Source of the DNA: an uncultured Prevotella sp.
GTDB taxonomy: Bacteria > Bacteroidota > Bacteroidia > Bacteroidales > Bacteroidaceae
Reading direction: 5' to 3'
Assembly: GCA_900315835.1 (NCBI GenBank)
Contig: ONAR01000020.1
Location: 1-47,075, forward strand
DNA length: 47,075 bases
This document shows positions 24,556 to 33,038 of this stretch, piece by piece. The translations under genes and the position numbers were made by a program. Positions within the stretch are counted from its first letter, which is position 1, and each line of letters begins with the position of its first letter. Below the pieces are notes generated by a model. It ran no database searches, had not been told where the DNA came from, and saw only the letters and a program-made list of their open reading frames with translations.

Positions 24556-26419
24556 TGCCGTGACGGGTGGGGCTCCACCTCCCCTCAAGGTCCACGTCCC
24601 TCATCTCAAACGGGTGGAGGCACTGGTCGAGCAGCACCGCAAAGTCGCCACGCTTAATCGGACCCGAGGTGGGGATGCCGAACTGCCGCATGCACTTCGC
24701 GATGGTCGCATCGATAAATGCCGCACGCTGACGACGGGCACGACCTGAGCAGTTCAACGTCGCCACCATCTTTATCACATCGCAGGCCCACTTGACGGTC
24801 ACCACCTCATCCTCCTTGGCGTCCACCGGCTTGCAACGGTAGAAGTAGTAAGTAGGCAGCATGTCGGCATAGTGCATCACGCTGTCGGCCTCGATCCACG
24901 TCTCATTGTGCCAGTCGACGCTTCTGCCCTTGCCCTCGAGCAGCCCAGTGACGCCAATGCGCTGATAGGGCGCAAAACGCGGACTGTCGCGCGGCACGTC
25001 GAGGAACGGCAACAGATAGTTGCCCGTGGAGAGCAACTGCTTCTGTACCCGTCTCACACTGAGCTGATAAGGCCGGCATCCACTCTTCACGGCCAGTGCG
25101 GCAAGTGTGCCTGCCACCTGACCAATCTGCATCGACACCGGCTGCAGCCGCGTCGTACCATTGACGAGATTGGTCACCGAGATGGATTTCTCGGCCAACA
25201 GCAACCGGTCCTCATCCTTGGGGAAGAACACGCCTATCGGCAGGCCCCACGACGGTATCGACGGCAGATGAAGCCCATCGACCTTCCGCTCGTTGTGGTG
25301 CAGGTCGATGGGGTAATCGCCCACCGCCACCGCCGTACGGTAGAGCGCCGTCGGCTGGTCGTAGGGATGAAGAATGTCGTTGAGCGTGAACGTCACACAC
25401 CCCTTGAAGCGGCGGCCCTCACGGTAATAGGGATAGAACGGCAGTCCGTCGGCCGTGGGGTATTCGTGGGCCAGACCAAGCGTGTCCATGCCCAACTCGG
25501 TCTGCATGAAATAGAGGAAACGCAGCGACTTCGCCTTGGCCTTGGCCTCCAGCCGTGCGCGCGCTGCAGGCGTCGAGTCGATGTCGTTGAGGTAGTAGTC
25601 GTTGCCACACATCGGCCAGTTGATCATAAACTTCCCGTTGGGCAGCCGGCCGTAGCTCATCATCATCTCCTGCGACCACGGCTTCCTGTCCAATGCGCTG
25701 TCGTTGAGTGCGTTGATGCAGCAGTTGCGGAACTCCATCGGGTCGTAGCCCTCGGGCCGCGCGATGGTCTGCGGCGTTTTATAGAACTGCAGCGTCATCG
25801 TGTAGGTCATGTCCTGCACCACGTCGTTGGCCTCGCTGAGCGCATCCGCCTCACCCGTTTCCTTGGCCGAGTCCATACCGATGCTGTAAGGCAGTCCGGC
25901 AGCTTTGGCCACGTCGCCGAGCTCGGTGGCGTCGATGACGTAGGCACCCGATGACTGCTCGGTATGGCCGTCAATGGTATAGCTTACAATCCACCCGTTG
26001 CTGAGACGCTTCAGCGACTTAAAGGCAGCTAAAGGCTTGTAGGTCAGCCGCGGCTCGGCCTTGACCCACTGCTGGAAGATGGCGTTGCCCACCGACGGCT
26101 CAAACTGGATGTTGCTCACCCAACCGGTGGCGAGGGCCTCGAACGAACCGTAGTGTTTGACGAGCGCCTGCTGGAAGTCGCCCCACATGCCCGACGGCAA
26201 GCGGAAATTGCCGTCGGTGGCACTCACGCCCGCGCTGGTGAGCATGCCGCCAAGCCATGGCGTGGCGTCGATGAGCAGCGTCTGCGCCCCGAGGCGTGCA
26301 CTCTGTACGGCTGCGCATACGCCGCTCGATCCGCCGCCCACCACGATGACGTCGTAGCGGCGGGCTTCGGCAGCCACGGTCAACAACAGCGTGGCCATAA
26401 ACAGGATAATCTTCTTCAT
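24548..26419 (-). CDS. Secreted FAD-dependent oxidoreductase
   Basis: The 623-residue protein has a Sec-type signal peptide (MKKIILFMATLLLTVAAEA) with no twin-arginine motif, followed at once by a Rossmann FAD-binding motif (VIVVGGGSSGVCAAV, Gly28-x-Gly30-x-x-Gly33). It fits the FAD_oxidored family of Bacteroidota (PF12831-like), whose substrates are mostly unknown; many are linked to glycan or glycosyl modification. A smaller C-terminal domain covers about 540-615. The last residues (WSPTRHGRP) are encoded by sequence shared with the TonB relic, so the original stop may have been lost. It is the last gene of the tat transcript, 26 bases behind the reductase gene. Confidence 0.85.
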   Translation of the reverse strand: MKKIILFMATLLLTVAAEARRYDVIVVGGGSSGVCAAVQSARLGAQTLLIDATPWLGGMLTSAGVSATDGNFRLPSGMWGDFQQALVKHYGSFEALATGWVSNIQFEPSVGNAIFQQWVKAEPRLTYKPLAAFKSLKRLSNGWIVSYTIDGHTEQSSGAYVIDATELGDVAKAAGLPYSIGMDSAKETGEADALSEANDVVQDMTYTMTLQFYKTPQTIARPEGYDPMEFRNCCINALNDSALDRKPWSQEMMMSYGRLPNGKFMINWPMCGNDYYLNDIDSTPAARARLEAKAKAKSLRFLYFMQTELGMDTLGLAHEYPTADGLPFYPYYREGRRFKGCVTFTLNDILHPYDQPTALYRTAVAVGDYPIDLHHNERKVDGLHLPSIPSWGLPIGVFFPKDEDRLLLAEKSISVTNLVNGTTRLQPVSMQIGQVAGTLAALAVKSGCRPYQLSVRRVQKQLLSTGNYLLPFLDVPRDSPRFAPYQRIGVTGLLEGKGRSVDWHNETWIEADSVMHYADMLPTYYFYRCKPVDAKEDEVVTVKWACDVIKMVATLNCSGRARRQRAAFIDATIAKCMRQFGIPTSGPIKRGDFAVLLDQCLHPFEMRDVDLEGRWSPTRHGRP

Positions 26420-26445
26420 ATAGGTATAATGTTTTAGTTTAAGTA

Positions 26446-27633
26446 TTACCCCATCCTGTGGCGCAAATATTGTGCGACGATGGAGGGGGCTGAGGCAAAC
26501 GACAGGTGGTCGATCTGCGTGAGATAGAAATACCCTACGAACGGGTTGCTCATCGTTGCCACCGTCCGGAAGAAGGCGAAGGGCAGGCGCGAGGCCAGGA
26601 GCCGCTGGTACTTGGCGCCACGGCGCAGGTGCTGCTGAATCACGCTGTTGCGCTGAATATAGCCCACGGGGTTAGCTTTGGCAATGGCTGACGCGGCATC
26701 GGCTCCACTGCGCAGGGCGAAATAGATGCCCTCGCCGGTGACGGCTTCGTCGAGTCCAGCCGCATCGCCGACGAAATAAACGTGGTCGCGCCACAGCGGA
26801 TGCGGCATGGCGTTGTCGAAGGGAATGAGGGCGCCCTTGAGCGGATAGCGCTCGGGATGGCGCAGGCCGATGTCGCCGAGAAACCGCTTCATGGCCTGCT
26901 GACCGTCGACGTGGACGCCCTTGAGCCGACAGGCACCGAGGCAGATGGTATCGCCCTTGGCAAAGGCCCACGCATAGGTCTCGGGCAGATAACCGAAATA
27001 GAGGTTGACACCGTCGATGTCGAGGTCGTCGCGGCTGACGTTGATCTCATAAGCCAGCGCGTTCTCGCCTTTAGGCTGGAAGTCGGGCGCAGCCTTGGCC
27101 AACAGTCGCTCGGTATGGCTGCCCGCACCGTCGGCGGCGACGAGGTTGCGGTATTCCACTGTGGTGCCGTCGGTCAGCGTCGCAATGTGGCGCTCGAAAT
27201 CGATGGCGCGCTCGCCATTGCCTTCGATGAGCTGACCGCCGAGGGCCTTATAGCGGGCGATGAGCGCGGCGTCGAAGCGGGGGCGGTCGACCAGCACGAA
27301 GCGCCAGTCCTCGTCGCGCCATTGGGCGGGTACGACGCGGCGGTCCTGCATGTCGCAGTCGACGAAGCAGTGGCGCCGGTTCCACAACCTGAGGTGGCGC
27401 TCGTGACCGACCTGCGTCTCGCTGAGGAGGCTGCGGAGGCCGTCGTCGCCAAGCACCTCGCGCAGCACCTCACGCGCCTTGCCCGTTACCACGCCGGCGC
27501 AGAGCTTCAAGCGGGGAAAACGGGCGCGGTCAACAAGCAGACAGTCGCTGTGGTGCTGCTGCAGGCTGATGCCGCACAGACTGCCTGCGGGGCCGCCACC
27601 AATAATCAGGGTATGGGTTTGAAGGGAAAGCAT
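26446..27633 (-). CDS. Geranylgeranyl-reductase-family flavoprotein
   Basis: The 395-residue protein has an N-terminal FAD motif (LIIGGGPAGSLCG, Gly12-x-Gly14-x-x-Gly17), a central DG motif (VAADGAGSHTERLL) and the second FAD motif HVYFVGDAAGLDEAVTGEGI with the GD dipeptide. This is the layout of the geranylgeranyl reductase/halogenase-like monooxygenase group, which reduces isoprenoid double bonds or hydroxylates substrates. The substrate cannot be assigned. It has no signal peptide, so it acts in the cytoplasm or at the membrane surface. It lies 33 bases behind tatC. Confidence 0.85.
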   Translation of the reverse strand: MLSLQTHTLIIGGGPAGSLCGISLQQHHSDCLLVDRARFPRLKLCAGVVTGKAREVLREVLGDDGLRSLLSETQVGHERHLRLWNRRHCFVDCDMQDRRVVPAQWRDEDWRFVLVDRPRFDAALIARYKALGGQLIEGNGERAIDFERHIATLTDGTTVEYRNLVAADGAGSHTERLLAKAAPDFQPKGENALAYEINVSRDDLDIDGVNLYFGYLPETYAWAFAKGDTICLGACRLKGVHVDGQQAMKRFLGDIGLRHPERYPLKGALIPFDNAMPHPLWRDHVYFVGDAAGLDEAVTGEGIYFALRSGADAASAIAKANPVGYIQRNSVIQQHLRRGAKYQRLLASRLPFAFFRTVATMSNPFVGYFYLTQIDHLSFASAPSIVAQYLRHRMG

Positions 27634-27666
27634 AACTATTAAATTTAGAAGCGGAAGCCCTCAGCT

Positions 27667-28620
27667 TTAATCGGTCTGGCCCTCGGCGGACTTATCCGGT
27701 TTGATGAGGAAGGCACTGAGCTCCCACAACACGTAGATGGGCAGGAAGACGGCCATGAGCGTGAATGGGTCGGCCGAAGGGGTGATGAACGCCGAAACCG
27801 TGAGCAACACGACAATGGCGTGGCGACGGTAGCGGTGGAAGAAACTGCGGTGGAGGATGCCCAGCCGACCAAGGAGCATGGAGACCAACGGCAGCTCAAA
27901 GATGATGCCCATCATGAACGTGAGCATGAGGAAATTGCTCATGTAGGAGTCGAGCGACAGTTGGTTGCTGATGGTCGCCGACAGCTGATAGGTGTAGAGG
28001 AACCGAAGCGTCAGAGGGAACACGATGGCGTAGCCGACAAAGCAGCCGACGAAGAACAGCACGGTGCCGAGGATGAAGGTGAACCGTACGCCACGCCGCT
28101 CGTTCTGATAAAGCGCAGGGCAGACGAAGCGCCAAACCTCGAAGACGATGTAAGGAAAGGTGACGAGCAACGACAGCCAGAACGCCAGCTCCATGTGGAG
28201 GAAGAACTGCGACGCCAACCGGATGTTGATGATCGTAACGTGGAAGGGCTCAATCAACTGCCCCGGCATGAACGAACTGGCCTCGGAGAAGCGCTGAAAC
28301 AGACGGTAGAGGAAGAAGTCGGACCTCGACGGCGCCATGATGACGTGGTCGAACAGCCACGGTATGAAACCGAAACCCGCCAATAGCACCACGCCCCACA
28401 CCACGAGGATGCGGATAAGCATCCACCGCAGCACCTCGAGATGGTCCCAAAAAGACATCTCGCCGGCGGGTGCATCGGACTGAGTTCCACCCTGTTCTTC
28501 GGTTTGCGAAGCGTCGGGTCGAATGGAAGCTGCCTGGGCCTCAACCTTTTCCTGAGAAGAGGCAGTCTGCTGCTCGTTGCGCATGTCGTTCGTTGTCGTA
28601 TCGTTGTCCTGCTGTGGCAT
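27667..28620 (-). CDS. tatC: Sec-independent protein translocase TatC
   Basis: TatC recognises twin-arginine signal peptides and, with TatA, moves folded proteins over the inner membrane. The family signature FWDHLEVLRWML lies at residues 57-68, and six transmembrane helices follow. The first ~54 residues are hydrophilic and Gln/Glu/Ala-rich, an extension not found in enterobacterial TatC; the alternative start at Met55 (28458) would give a standard TatC. The gene is 27 bases behind tatA. The downstream flavoproteins do not have twin-arginine signals, so they are not obvious cargo. Confidence 0.95.
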   Translation of the reverse strand: MPQQDNDTTTNDMRNEQQTASSQEKVEAQAASIRPDASQTEEQGGTQSDAPAGEMSFWDHLEVLRWMLIRILVVWGVVLLAGFGFIPWLFDHVIMAPSRSDFFLYRLFQRFSEASSFMPGQLIEPFHVTIINIRLASQFFLHMELAFWLSLLVTFPYIVFEVWRFVCPALYQNERRGVRFTFILGTVLFFVGCFVGYAIVFPLTLRFLYTYQLSATISNQLSLDSYMSNFLMLTFMMGIIFELPLVSMLLGRLGILHRSFFHRYRRHAIVVLLTVSAFITPSADPFTLMAVFLPIYVLWELSAFLIKPDKSAEGQTD

Positions 28621-28647
28621 TAAGGCAAAAGTTTCCGTCAGAAGGGT

Positions 28648-28890
28648 TTAGTCTTTCTTCGCGTTCGACTTGTCGTCAGCCGACTGGTCGGTCTTCTTCT
28701 CGGCAGCATCATCGTTGAGGTCCTTCTCAATGCCGTTGACGCCATCCTTGAAGTTCTTCACGCCCTTGCCCATGGCCTTCATCAGCTCGGGAATCTTCTT
28801 GCCGCCGAAAAGAAGCAGCACGACGAGGAGGATGATAATCAGTTCAGGCGTGCCGAGGCCGCCGATCAATAATAATGAGGAAATCATCAT
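28648..28890 (-). CDS. tatA: Twin-arginine translocase subunit TatA/E
   Basis: The 80-residue protein starts with a short transmembrane helix (about 5-27), the [16 protein letters not shown] hinge and amphipathic helix (28-43), and a charged tail. This is a canonical TatA. The start at 28890 (or the next Met) is chosen because upstream residues of the longer frame are not hydrophobic or conserved. It leads the transcript tatA-tatC-reductase-oxidoreductase. Confidence 0.95.
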   Translation of the reverse strand: MMISSLLLIGGLGTPELIIILLVVLLLFGGKKIPELMKAMGKGVKNFKDGVNGIEKDLNDDAAEKKTDQSADDKSNAKKD

Positions 28891-28940
28891 AGTATAAGAT
28901 TTTTGTTGCCTTATATAAGAATTTATGTTGCTTTGTCTTA

Positions 28941-28948
28941 CAAAGATA
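28941..28948 (-). promoter_or_regulatory. -7 promoter element for tatA
   Basis: TATCTTTG on the minus strand fits TAnnTTTG and lies about 50 bases upstream of the tatA start. The -33 element is weak (only GTTG/CTTG-like tetramers at shorter spacing). Confidence 0.5.
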
Positions 28949-29092
28949 GTCATTCTTGCGCAACAAGGCACCACCGAGGCCCTTCGCCCGCGATTGTTTT
29001 AATAATATTTAAGTACTTGCAGGAAATAGGGCTCGCAGCGTTAAGAAAGATTAATTCAATGGTCGTTTCGTTATTGTTTGGCAATTTTGTGT

Positions 29093-29100
29093 TACCTTTG
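29093..29100 (+). promoter_or_regulatory. -7 promoter element for tRNA-Ser
   Basis: TACCTTTG matches the -7 consensus and precedes the tRNA by about 87 bases. A clear -33 box is not seen at the right distance. The 28975-29187 gap otherwise shows no gene. Confidence 0.45.
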
Positions 29101-29187
29101 CCGTGCTTTTTCGAGAAGCACCTTGTAGCATCAACGCTCGCGGCTTTCAACATGACCGCCGCAACAATGCTCCGGGGACCAGGCTAA

Positions 29188-29275
29188 GGAAGGTTGGCAG
29201 AGTGACCGAATGCGCTGGACTCGAAATCCGGTATACCCCTTTCGGGTATCGGGGGTTTGAATCCCTCACCTTCCG
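29188..29275 (+). tRNA. tRNA-Ser (anticodon CGA)
   Basis: The 88-base sequence folds as a class II tRNA: acceptor GGAAGGT with ACCTTCC, anticodon loop CTCGAAA (anticodon CGA at 29222-29224), a long variable arm TACCC-GGGTA, and T-loop TTTGAAT. It decodes the serine codon UCG. The discriminator is G and CCA is not encoded. The prophage integrase lies immediately downstream, so the 3' end is the probable attachment site. Confidence 0.95.
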
Positions 29276-29285
29276 CTTTTAAGTT

Positions 29286-29317
29286 AAAAAGGAAGTCTGA
29301 TGAAGGCTTCCTTTTTT
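29286..29317 (+). terminator. Terminator of tRNA-Ser
   Basis: AAAAAGGAAG (29286-29295) pairs with CTTCCTTTTT (29307-29316) around an 11-base loop, ending in a T-run. It is close behind the tRNA. Confidence 0.75.
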
Positions 29318-29445
29318 CATTTATAGTCAGCGAGTTACGAAATTGGATGTGCGTAAATGATTGGAAATTAGGGTAATAAGGGGATAGCAACCAAGCGAAA
29401 AAGAGTTGCAATCTTTGATAATCATTGACAAATATTAGGCGGTTT

Positions 29446-29489
29446 GTGTTTACCATAGTGTTTACCACTCCTTCGGTCAGTGTTTACCA
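29446..29489 (+). repeat. Three GTGTTTACCA direct repeats before the integrase
   Basis: GTGTTTACCA occurs at 29446-29455, 29458-29467 and 29480-29489, with offsets of 12 and 22 bases, about 40 bases before the integrase start. Short direct repeats between the attachment core and the integrase gene are typical arm-type binding sites. No gene is seen elsewhere in 29318-29529. Confidence 0.65.
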
Positions 29490-29529
29490 CTGCTAAAAAT
29501 GATAATTTACCAATTATAAACGCAAGACA

Positions 29530-30687
29530 ATGGAGAATGACAGAATGCCGGTTGTAGGCTTTGTGTACAACAGAAAGAAGACGGCTACGAAGACGAAAGC
29601 TGCCGTCATTGAGATCCGGGTGTCTTATGACTATAAGAAGAAGTACTTGTCGACGGGTGTCAAGGTGCTGCCAAAGGAGTGGCGCGGCGACATGGTGACG
29701 GGCAGGACGGATGCAATAGAGCTGAACAAGGCACTTACATCAATGCGTAACAAAGTCCTGAAGGCCATCAACGATATGTTAGATGAAGGATGTCTCAATA
29801 TTCAGGAGATTCCGTCGAGAATGAAACGTCTTGACGATGCTGGCAAGACGTTCTATGAGTATTGCGAGGAGCGCGCGGAGGTGCGCCAGTACGGACGCAT
29901 GGATGATACGTGCAAGCGTTATGACCGATTCTTGAGGTGGTTTCGAGATTGGGGCGGCATCAAGAGCTTTGCAGATGTTACGGAGCGTAATATCCTCCTG
30001 ATGGACGAGGCTTTGAAGAAGAAAGGCATGTGCAACTACTCAAAATGGAACAACTACCACCGCTTCCTCAACTCTTTCATCCTCGATGCCATCAGTGAGG
30101 GGTATCTGAGACGGAATCCGTATAAATGGGTGCATATTGTGAAGGACAAGGTGAGCCACGGTCTGCACAAATACCTCACCAAGGACGAACTTCACGCCAT
30201 AGAGACCGCCAGAATGGGGACGGAGAGCCTTGACCGGGTGCGCGACCTGTTCGTATTCCAAGCATGCACATGCCTTTCGTATAAGGATCTTGCAGCCTTT
30301 GACGTGAGGAAGGTAAGAGAAGAGAACGGCCGGATGATGTACACGGGCAAGCGTGGAAAGACCGGGGTGGAGTTCACTTTCATGCTCTTGAAGCCCGCCT
30401 TGGCTGTCTTGAAGAAGTACGGGGGCAAGTTGCCGCTGCTCAGCAATGTGAAGTATAACGAATATTTGAAGGTGGTTGCTCAGACGGCCGGGGTGGACAA
30501 GCCTATCACGACGCACTGGGCACGGCATACTGGGGCGACGATGCTGCTCAATGCCGGGGTTGACATGGAGACCGTGGCAAAGATATTGGGGCACTCCTCG
30601 ACACGCATCACGAGAAGTACCTATGCCAAGCTGCTCGATGATACAGTGGGCAGGGAAATGGAAAAGGCAGAAGAAGAAGAGCGGTAA
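29530..30687 (+). CDS. int: Tyrosine recombinase / phage integrase
   Basis: The 385-residue integrase has an N-terminal arm-binding-like region (FVYNRKK...AVIEIRVSYDYKKKYLSTGVKV), a SAM-like core-binding domain (about 105-205) and a catalytic domain with His329, Arg332 (HWARH), His355 (LGHSS) and the nucleophile Tyr365 (STYAK). At the usual first-Arg position the protein has Ser250 (CTCLSYKD). Bacteroidota integrases such as IntDOT are known to lack this Arg as well, so this is most likely an active enzyme of that branch. It sits directly beside tRNA-Ser, the likely integration site. Confidence 0.93.
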   Translation: MENDRMPVVGFVYNRKKTATKTKAAVIEIRVSYDYKKKYLSTGVKVLPKEWRGDMVTGRTDAIELNKALTSMRNKVLKAINDMLDEGCLNIQEIPSRMKRLDDAGKTFYEYCEERAEVRQYGRMDDTCKRYDRFLRWFRDWGGIKSFADVTERNILLMDEALKKKGMCNYSKWNNYHRFLNSFILDAISEGYLRRNPYKWVHIVKDKVSHGLHKYLTKDELHAIETARMGTESLDRVRDLFVFQACTCLSYKDLAAFDVRKVREENGRMMYTGKRGKTGVEFTFMLLKPALAVLKKYGGKLPLLSNVKYNEYLKVVAQTAGVDKPITTHWARHTGATMLLNAGVDMETVAKILGHSSTRITRSTYAKLLDDTVGREMEKAEEEER

Positions 30688-30717
30688 AGAGGGGCGGCTT
30701 GGCCGATACTGGCCTTA

Positions 30718-30782
30718 GCCGCTGCATAGCAGCGGCCTACGGAACGGATGACACGATGGCTTCGTCGCCCTGAAGGGCGACG
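30718..30782. repeat. REP-like hairpin pair behind the integrase
   Basis: GCCGCTGC-ata-GCAGCGGC (30718-30736) and CGTCGCCCT-ga-AGGGCGACG (30763-30782) are perfect hairpins. The first, with its tail CCTACGGAAC, is the same family as 5461-5479 in the host part. They may act as a transcription barrier between the convergent integrase and packaging genes. No gene is seen in 30688-30877. Confidence 0.7.
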
Positions 30783-30877
30783 CACAGAACCACAAGGGCC
30801 GGAGCATGAACGGAGCATGAACGGGACATGGAATGATGGAAGGCTTGATGGTTGATGTTCGCATGGAATCATGGGAG

Positions 30878-31249
30878 CTATTTGCTCTTGCGCTTGCGCA
30901 TGTCGTCCTCGAACTCGGTGCCCATGGACTGCGCCTCGTCGAAGAGGGAGCGGATGTCGGCCTCGATGGTCATTTCTTCCGCCCCGCAGCCCACGGGACG
31001 GAATGGCTCGGGGGTGGCGAGCTCTGTGGAGCGGTTGGGGTATGCCGCGCGGTTGAGTACGGTATGGGATATGTGGATGAGGGCATCACGCATGAGCTCG
31101 GAGATGGTGGCATATCCTCCGCGCTTGGCTACGGCTTCAAGGAGCATGAAGTCTGGCTGCGATATTCTGCATGATACTCTGACCGTCTTGTTGTCTCGAT
31201 TGCTCATTTCTTCTTGATGACTGATGTTAAAGGTTATGTTATCGCTCAT
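30878..31249 (-). CDS. Small ribbon-helix-helix-like phage protein
   Basis: The 123-residue protein has a segment (about 20-60, KTVRVSCRISQPDFMLLEAVAKR... then YATISELMRDALIH) that resembles a ribbon-helix-helix DNA-binding fold, followed by an acidic and basic tail. The assignment is tentative. Its start overlaps the last 11 bases of the large terminase gene, so it is translated with the packaging block; Met15 is an alternative start. It could regulate the phage or help packaging. Confidence 0.65.
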   Translation of the reverse strand: MSDNITFNISHQEEMSNRDNKTVRVSCRISQPDFMLLEAVAKRGGYATISELMRDALIHISHTVLNRAAYPNRSTELATPEPFRPVGCGAEEMTIEADIRSLFDEAQSMGTEFEDDMRKRKSK

Positions 31250-33035
31250 AAGCGCTCATGAGGCCGAGCGTCATGAGGAGCGTGATGGCCCCGTCGATTT
31301 TTCGGAACTGCGAGACCTTGATTGGCTTCTTGTTCTCGAGCCGGTCCTCATCAATGACGCAGTTGCAGAGACAATATGCGTTTATGGGGTTGTTGTTGAG
31401 AACAATGCCCACGGGATCGCCCCATGCAAGCAGCTCGAAGGCCTCAACGGGGAGGTTGAAAGAGCCGTAGGTCTGCGAATAAGGCATGAGCACTCCCCGG
31501 AATCCCGCCGATGAGAGGATGTTGACCAGCTCACGTGACTTGTAAGCGTCGTACCCCACACGTATGACGTGCAGTTTCTTCGCGTTGCTGATGATGTCGG
31601 AGGCTATCTGCCTCATATCTATGATGTCGCCCTTGCAGAATTTGAGGTCGCCCTGCTCGTGCCATTGCCGGTATATCGTCTCGTTGGGATGACCTTTGAG
31701 TGCCCCATCTGGGAAATAGTAGTCAGTGTGTGTGTAGAATTTCTTGTCGGTCTTGCTCCATACTGTGTATGAGACCGCCGAGAAGTCATCATGTACCGAG
31801 AGGTCGAATGCTATTGCGCAGTCGAGGCGTGGCGTGCCCCTGCTGGGAGCCGGAGCCTGTAACACTGCCTCCAGCGGTGAGTCTCCCTTGTCGAGAAGCT
31901 CGTTGGCCTTGTCGTAGTCCATCCATGTGCGCGTCGTGTTGACGGTGAAGACGTTCAGCATCTTCGTGCGGAAGTTGAGCATATTCTCCTCGGAAAGCTG
32001 CGCCGTCTTCCACTCGTTCTCATAGTAGTCGGGCTGGACGGTCACGCCTATGTGCGGCTGCACCTTCCGCCATGTGCGCGGGTCTCCATCCTCATCGTCG
32101 GGGTCGGGCATGAAAAGGGATGCGAACATGCGGTCATCCTCCATCTCTCCCCGGAGCACCCTCATCACGCCGTCGAGCTCATGTTTGAACGGTCCGTCTA
32201 CGACCTCCGAGGCAGTTGTAATGACCACTGTGAGCGGTTCCTTGCGTGTACCCATGGATGACGTGAGCGTGTTTTTGAGCTTCGCTCCCGGCTTGTTGGC
32301 GGTATCTCTTGCCTGCGAGTACTCGTCGATGATTACCGTGGATGCTTTCAGACCGTCACGCGTGCGTGCGTTGGCGGCCAGGCACTCGATGAAACTCTCG
32401 TGCCCCGGTGCAAGCCATTTGATGAGCTCCCGGTTGACCTTGAAATGGCGGCATGACGGGTCTATGGCCTGTATGATGCCCTGTATCTCGGTGAAGCATA
32501 TCTTTGCCTGCCTGTAGCTGTTGGCTCCGACGTAGACCTCTGCGTTGTTGTCTCCGAAGAACAGGTCGTAGATGGCGAGCGATGCGACGGAGGTCGTTTT
32601 GCCGAATTTTCGGGGCACGAACAGATAGAAGTTGCGGCAAAGCCTCCGGCCATTAGCGTCCTGGAAGCCGAAGACGTTTGCGAACTGGAAGGCCTGCACC
32701 GGCGTGAGCCTGTAACACTGCCTTCCGTTGGGTCCGTCGAATTTCAGATGCTCGTAGAACTTGAAGAACTTTCTGACCTTCTTCTTGTTCCAAGCATATT
32801 TTGTGAGCATCTTTATGGAGCGTGTTATGCCGAGGATCTCGTAGAGGTTGTGTGCATCGGGGTCGTTGCATACGGAGAGGATGTAATCGACGATGCGTCC
32901 GTCCGTATCAATGAGCAGCTTCCATACCGGGGTGCCGTCGAAAGCTTTCATGTCATGGTCATCGACGAGCGCCTTCAGTTCCTTGGCAGCCTTGTCTTTG
33001 AGTGCGTACCATTGTCTTTTCTCTTCTATGTCCAT
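31239..33035 (-). CDS. Phage terminase large subunit
   Basis: The 598-residue protein is the ATP-driven DNA packaging motor and nuclease of an HK97-like phage. The ATPase has a Walker A-type motif VPRKFGKTT (140-148) and Walker B TVIIDEYSQ (233-241), and a coupling motif VITTAS (271-276). The RNase H-like nuclease domain carries acidic residues at Asp411 (AIAFDLS), and Asp496 (GYDAYKS). Length and order fit family Terminase_1. It is transcribed leftward behind the small subunit gene, and away from the portal gene. Confidence 0.95.
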   Translation of the reverse strand: MDIEEKRQWYALKDKAAKELKALVDDHDMKAFDGTPVWKLLIDTDGRIVDYILSVCNDPDAHNLYEILGITRSIKMLTKYAWNKKKVRKFFKFYEHLKFDGPNGRQCYRLTPVQAFQFANVFGFQDANGRRLCRNFYLFVPRKFGKTTSVASLAIYDLFFGDNNAEVYVGANSYRQAKICFTEIQGIIQAIDPSCRHFKVNRELIKWLAPGHESFIECLAANARTRDGLKASTVIIDEYSQARDTANKPGAKLKNTLTSSMGTRKEPLTVVITTASEVVDGPFKHELDGVMRVLRGEMEDDRMFASLFMPDPDDEDGDPRTWRKVQPHIGVTVQPDYYENEWKTAQLSEENMLNFRTKMLNVFTVNTTRTWMDYDKANELLDKGDSPLEAVLQAPAPSRGTPRLDCAIAFDLSVHDDFSAVSYTVWSKTDKKFYTHTDYYFPDGALKGHPNETIYRQWHEQGDLKFCKGDIIDMRQIASDIISNAKKLHVIRVGYDAYKSRELVNILSSAGFRGVLMPYSQTYGSFNLPVEAFELLAWGDPVGIVLNNNPINAYCLCNCVIDEDRLENKKPIKVSQFRKIDGAITLLMTLGLMSAYER

Positions 33036-33038
33036 AGG

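Noticed and set aside
28975-29187. A small RNA or riboswitch before tRNA-Ser
   Set aside because: Only a -7 promoter element and no conserved structure could be recognised; it is probably the tRNA leader.
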